Of a stretch of 7,534 bases of DNA, positions 6,609 through 7,534 are shown in pieces. A program made the translations under genes and the position numbers. Below the pieces are notes generated by a model, which saw only the letters and a list, made by a program, of their open reading frames with translations, ran no database searches and was not told the origin of the DNA. Every line of letters starts with the position of its first letter. Within the stretch, counting starts at the first letter, position 1. The stretch is from JBAXBF01 sp034429745 (GTDB lineage: Bacteria; Chloroflexota; Anaerolineae; Anaerolineales; DRKV01): NCBI GenBank assembly GCA_034429745.1, contig DAOUFY010000129.1, positions 1 through 7,534 of the forward strand. Direction: 5' to 3'.

Positions 6609-7076
6609 TTGAATCAGAAAAGAGAGATTGATCAACTTGATCGGATAATATTAAAAACACTTCAACAAGATGGCAGAACTCCATTTACTCAGATAGCAAA
6701 ACAAACTGGAGTGTCGGAGACAACAATCCGCAGCCGTTACCAGAGTATGGTTGAAGATGGTGTTATTCGTACTGTTGGTATGGTTGATCCTTATGCTCTA
6801 GGTTACCAAGCACCAGCGTTATTAAATATCCGGGTGGAGGCGATAAAAACAGATCAAGTTGCTCAAGAAATCGCATCATTTCCTGAAGTACGGTATCTAG
6901 TGATGACTTTAGGATCTTTTGACCTCAATGTTGAGGTGTTCTGTCGTGACTTGAGTCATCTTACTGAATTGGTACAGGAACGCATTCGAAGGATGGAGGG
7001 GGTGCTTTCTGTAGAGACGCTGATGATAGCGAAAAGTTATAAACTTACTCATCGTTGGCAGCCAATGGATGAATAA
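6609..7076 (+). CDS. Lrp/AsnC family transcriptional regulator
   Basis: This 155-residue DNA-binding protein has the standard length and two-part layout of the Lrp/AsnC family. The N-terminal winged helix-turn-helix (about 6-60) begins IDQLDRIILKTLQQDGR and contains the recognition segment GVSETTIRSR (34-43). The C-terminal ligand-binding and oligomerisation domain (about 68-145) carries the GSFDLNVEV motif (102-110). Family members sense amino acids or related metabolites and regulate metabolism or transport. The effector and target genes here cannot be read from the sequence. It starts with TTG, supported by the AGGAG upstream, which is likely to moderate its level. It lies 23 bases after tRNA-Arg without a terminator, so the two are probably co-transcribed and the mRNA 5' end made by tRNA processing. 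A strong terminator follows. Confidence 0.93.
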   Translation: MNQKREIDQLDRIILKTLQQDGRTPFTQIAKQTGVSETTIRSRYQSMVEDGVIRTVGMVDPYALGYQAPALLNIRVEAIKTDQVAQEIASFPEVRYLVMTLGSFDLNVEVFCRDLSHLTELVQERIRRMEGVLSVETLMIAKSYKLTHRWQPMDE

Positions 7077-7083
7077 AACAAAG

Positions 7084-7121
7084 AAAAAAGAAGGGATGGA
7101 AGAAGCCATCCCTTCTTTTTT
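7084..7121. terminator. Bidirectional intrinsic terminator between convergent genes
   Basis: AAAAAAGAAGGGATGG (7084-7099) and CCATCCCTTCTTTTTT (7106-7121) form a perfect 16-bp stem with a 6-base loop. The T run on the right serves the plus-strand regulator, and the A run on the left becomes a T run for the minus-strand gene that ends at 7137. Confidence 0.92.
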
Positions 7122-7136
7122 ATAAGTGTGAAAACA

Positions 7137-7334
7137 TTACTCTTCAGGGGCTGGGGGTGGACTGCCGGTAACAGCATAACGTCCTTGACTGTCAAGATCG
7201 AACCAACCAGGTACCCAACGCGTCCAACCATCTGGAGCAACTAAACCATGTACTGGACGATAGCCGGCTTTAAGGCCTGTACGAAGTTCGATTGCAAGAA
7301 GAACTTTCTTTTCGTTTTGGGAATTTTGTCTCAT
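7137..7334 (-). CDS. Small protein of unknown function (65 residues, Trp-containing)
   Basis: I do not recognise this protein. It starts with ATG (7334-7332), preceded at good spacing by AAGGAG (7347-7342), and its stop lies next to a shared terminator, so it is very likely a real gene. The N-terminus is polar (MRQNSQNEKK), followed by a short hydrophobic strand (VLLAIEL). A central aromatic segment has three Trp residues (W37, W40, W44) and the turn-rich pattern GLVAPDGW and WVPGWFDLD. The tail is SPPPAPEE. No signal peptide, membrane helix or Cys is present. It sits 34 bases downstream of another small minus-strand gene, probably in the same transcript. The central part reads like a compact beta-rich domain; that is inference only. 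Its base composition looks richer in G and C than the neighbouring plus-strand genes. Confidence 0.75.
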   Translation of the reverse strand: MRQNSQNEKKVLLAIELRTGLKAGYRPVHGLVAPDGWTRWVPGWFDLDSQGRYAVTGSPPPAPEE

Positions 7335-7341
7335 ATTTGTA

Positions 7342-7347
7342 CTCCTT
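7342..7347 (-). promoter_or_regulatory. Ribosome binding site of the 65-residue minus-strand gene
   Basis: On the minus strand AAGGAG stands seven bases before the ATG. It is a near-ideal Shine-Dalgarno sequence and the main support that this short reading frame is translated. Confidence 0.75.
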
Positions 7348-7368
7348 TTTTCTGGTTTTATCTGGAAA

Positions 7369-7533
7369 TTAAGCCCAACAGGAATTGCATGTAGCGTTAA
7401 TCAACCCTCCCCAGGATGTGTTTGTGCCTTGGCAATGGTCGCAAGTGTATGTTGTTGGTTGAGGAGGCGGGGGAGGCGGTGGTGGATTGTAAGGGCATGG
7501 AGGGCAGGGAGGACAATAATTTTTGCCCCCTAA
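7369..7533 (-). CDS. Cys/Pro-rich small protein, N-terminus outside window
   Basis: I do not recognise this protein. The visible 54 residues have no in-frame start, so the gene begins beyond the right edge. Three cysteines come first in CPPCPPCPY, then a run of eight prolines, then a C-terminal module with CDHC and CNSC separated by 13 residues, ending CWA. The paired CxxC motifs suggest a zinc ribbon or another metal or disulfide site; the polyproline run would act as a stiff spacer. The pattern of spaced cysteines and the normal stop codon favour this frame over the others, although it has no visible start. The gene lies 34 bases upstream of the 65-residue gene on the same strand. A surface, spore-coat-like or metal-binding role is possible but not shown. 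Confidence 0.6.
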   Translation of the reverse strand, partial: LGGKNYCPPCPPCPYNPPPPPPPPQPTTYTCDHCQGTNTSWGGLINATCNSCWA

Positions 7534-7534
7534 A

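Noticed and set aside
6515..6609. tRNA gene as an integration site for a mobile element
   Set aside because: No integrase is present and I found no repeat of the tRNA 3' end elsewhere in the window. The best partial match, near 7283, is only about eight or nine bases.
7049..7240. Minus-strand frame overlapping the bidirectional terminator and the end of the regulator gene
   Set aside because: It reads through the 16-bp terminator hairpin and overlaps the 65-residue gene in another frame, which has the better ribosome binding site.
7403..7507. 34-codon minus-strand frame starting with an ATG inside the Cys-rich gene
   Set aside because: It has no ribosome binding site and a product without features, whereas the overlapping frame has regularly spaced CxxC motifs.

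Overview
The window is moderately AT-rich, gene-dense DNA from a bacterium. The Shine-Dalgarno sequences, TATAAT-type promoters, U-tailed intrinsic terminators and gene families suggest a Bacillota member (Clostridia or Negativicutes type). No marker gene fixes the lineage, so this is an inference. I see no insertion sequence, phage gene or CRISPR array.

Layout. (1) Positions 2-1777 (+) hold the 3' part of a multidrug/lipid-exporter-type ABC half-transporter, cut by the left edge. (2) Positions 1778-2014 are a 237-base leader region with a promoter, a set of mutually exclusive RNA helices including a possible pseudoknot, and a strong intrinsic terminator just upstream of the next gene. This is the most interesting element: it looks like a transcription-attenuating riboswitch or attenuator of a class I cannot assign. 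(3) Positions 2015-5052 (+) are a two-gene operon for an ABC importer of the nitrate/sulfonate/bicarbonate type: a permease with two fused permease domains, and an ATPase with an extra C-terminal winged-helix-like domain. No substrate-binding protein is present. (4) Positions 5053-5301 are an intergenic region with two further hairpins, a strong terminator and an extended -10 promoter. (5) Positions 5302-6489 (+) encode an AI-2E-family membrane protein. (6) A tRNA-Arg(CCT) gene at 6515-6585 sits 23 bases before an Lrp/AsnC-family regulator gene (6609-7076) with no terminator between them. (7) A 16-bp perfect hairpin at 7084-7121, with A-rich and T-rich flanks, probably ends transcription from both sides. 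(8) On the minus strand, two small genes of unknown function lie in tandem: a 65-residue Trp-containing protein (7137-7334) and, upstream of it, a partial Cys/Pro-rich protein with a CxxC...CxxC pair (7369-7533) that runs off the right edge.

Working model. The importer operon is probably transcribed from a promoter near 1812 and switched at the terminator at 1954-1993. A 13-bp helix (1885-1897 with 1962-1974) shares bases with that terminator, so only one of the two can form. Whatever stabilises the helix should allow expression of the importer. The ligand or signal cannot be read from the sequence, and the substrate of the importer is also unknown.
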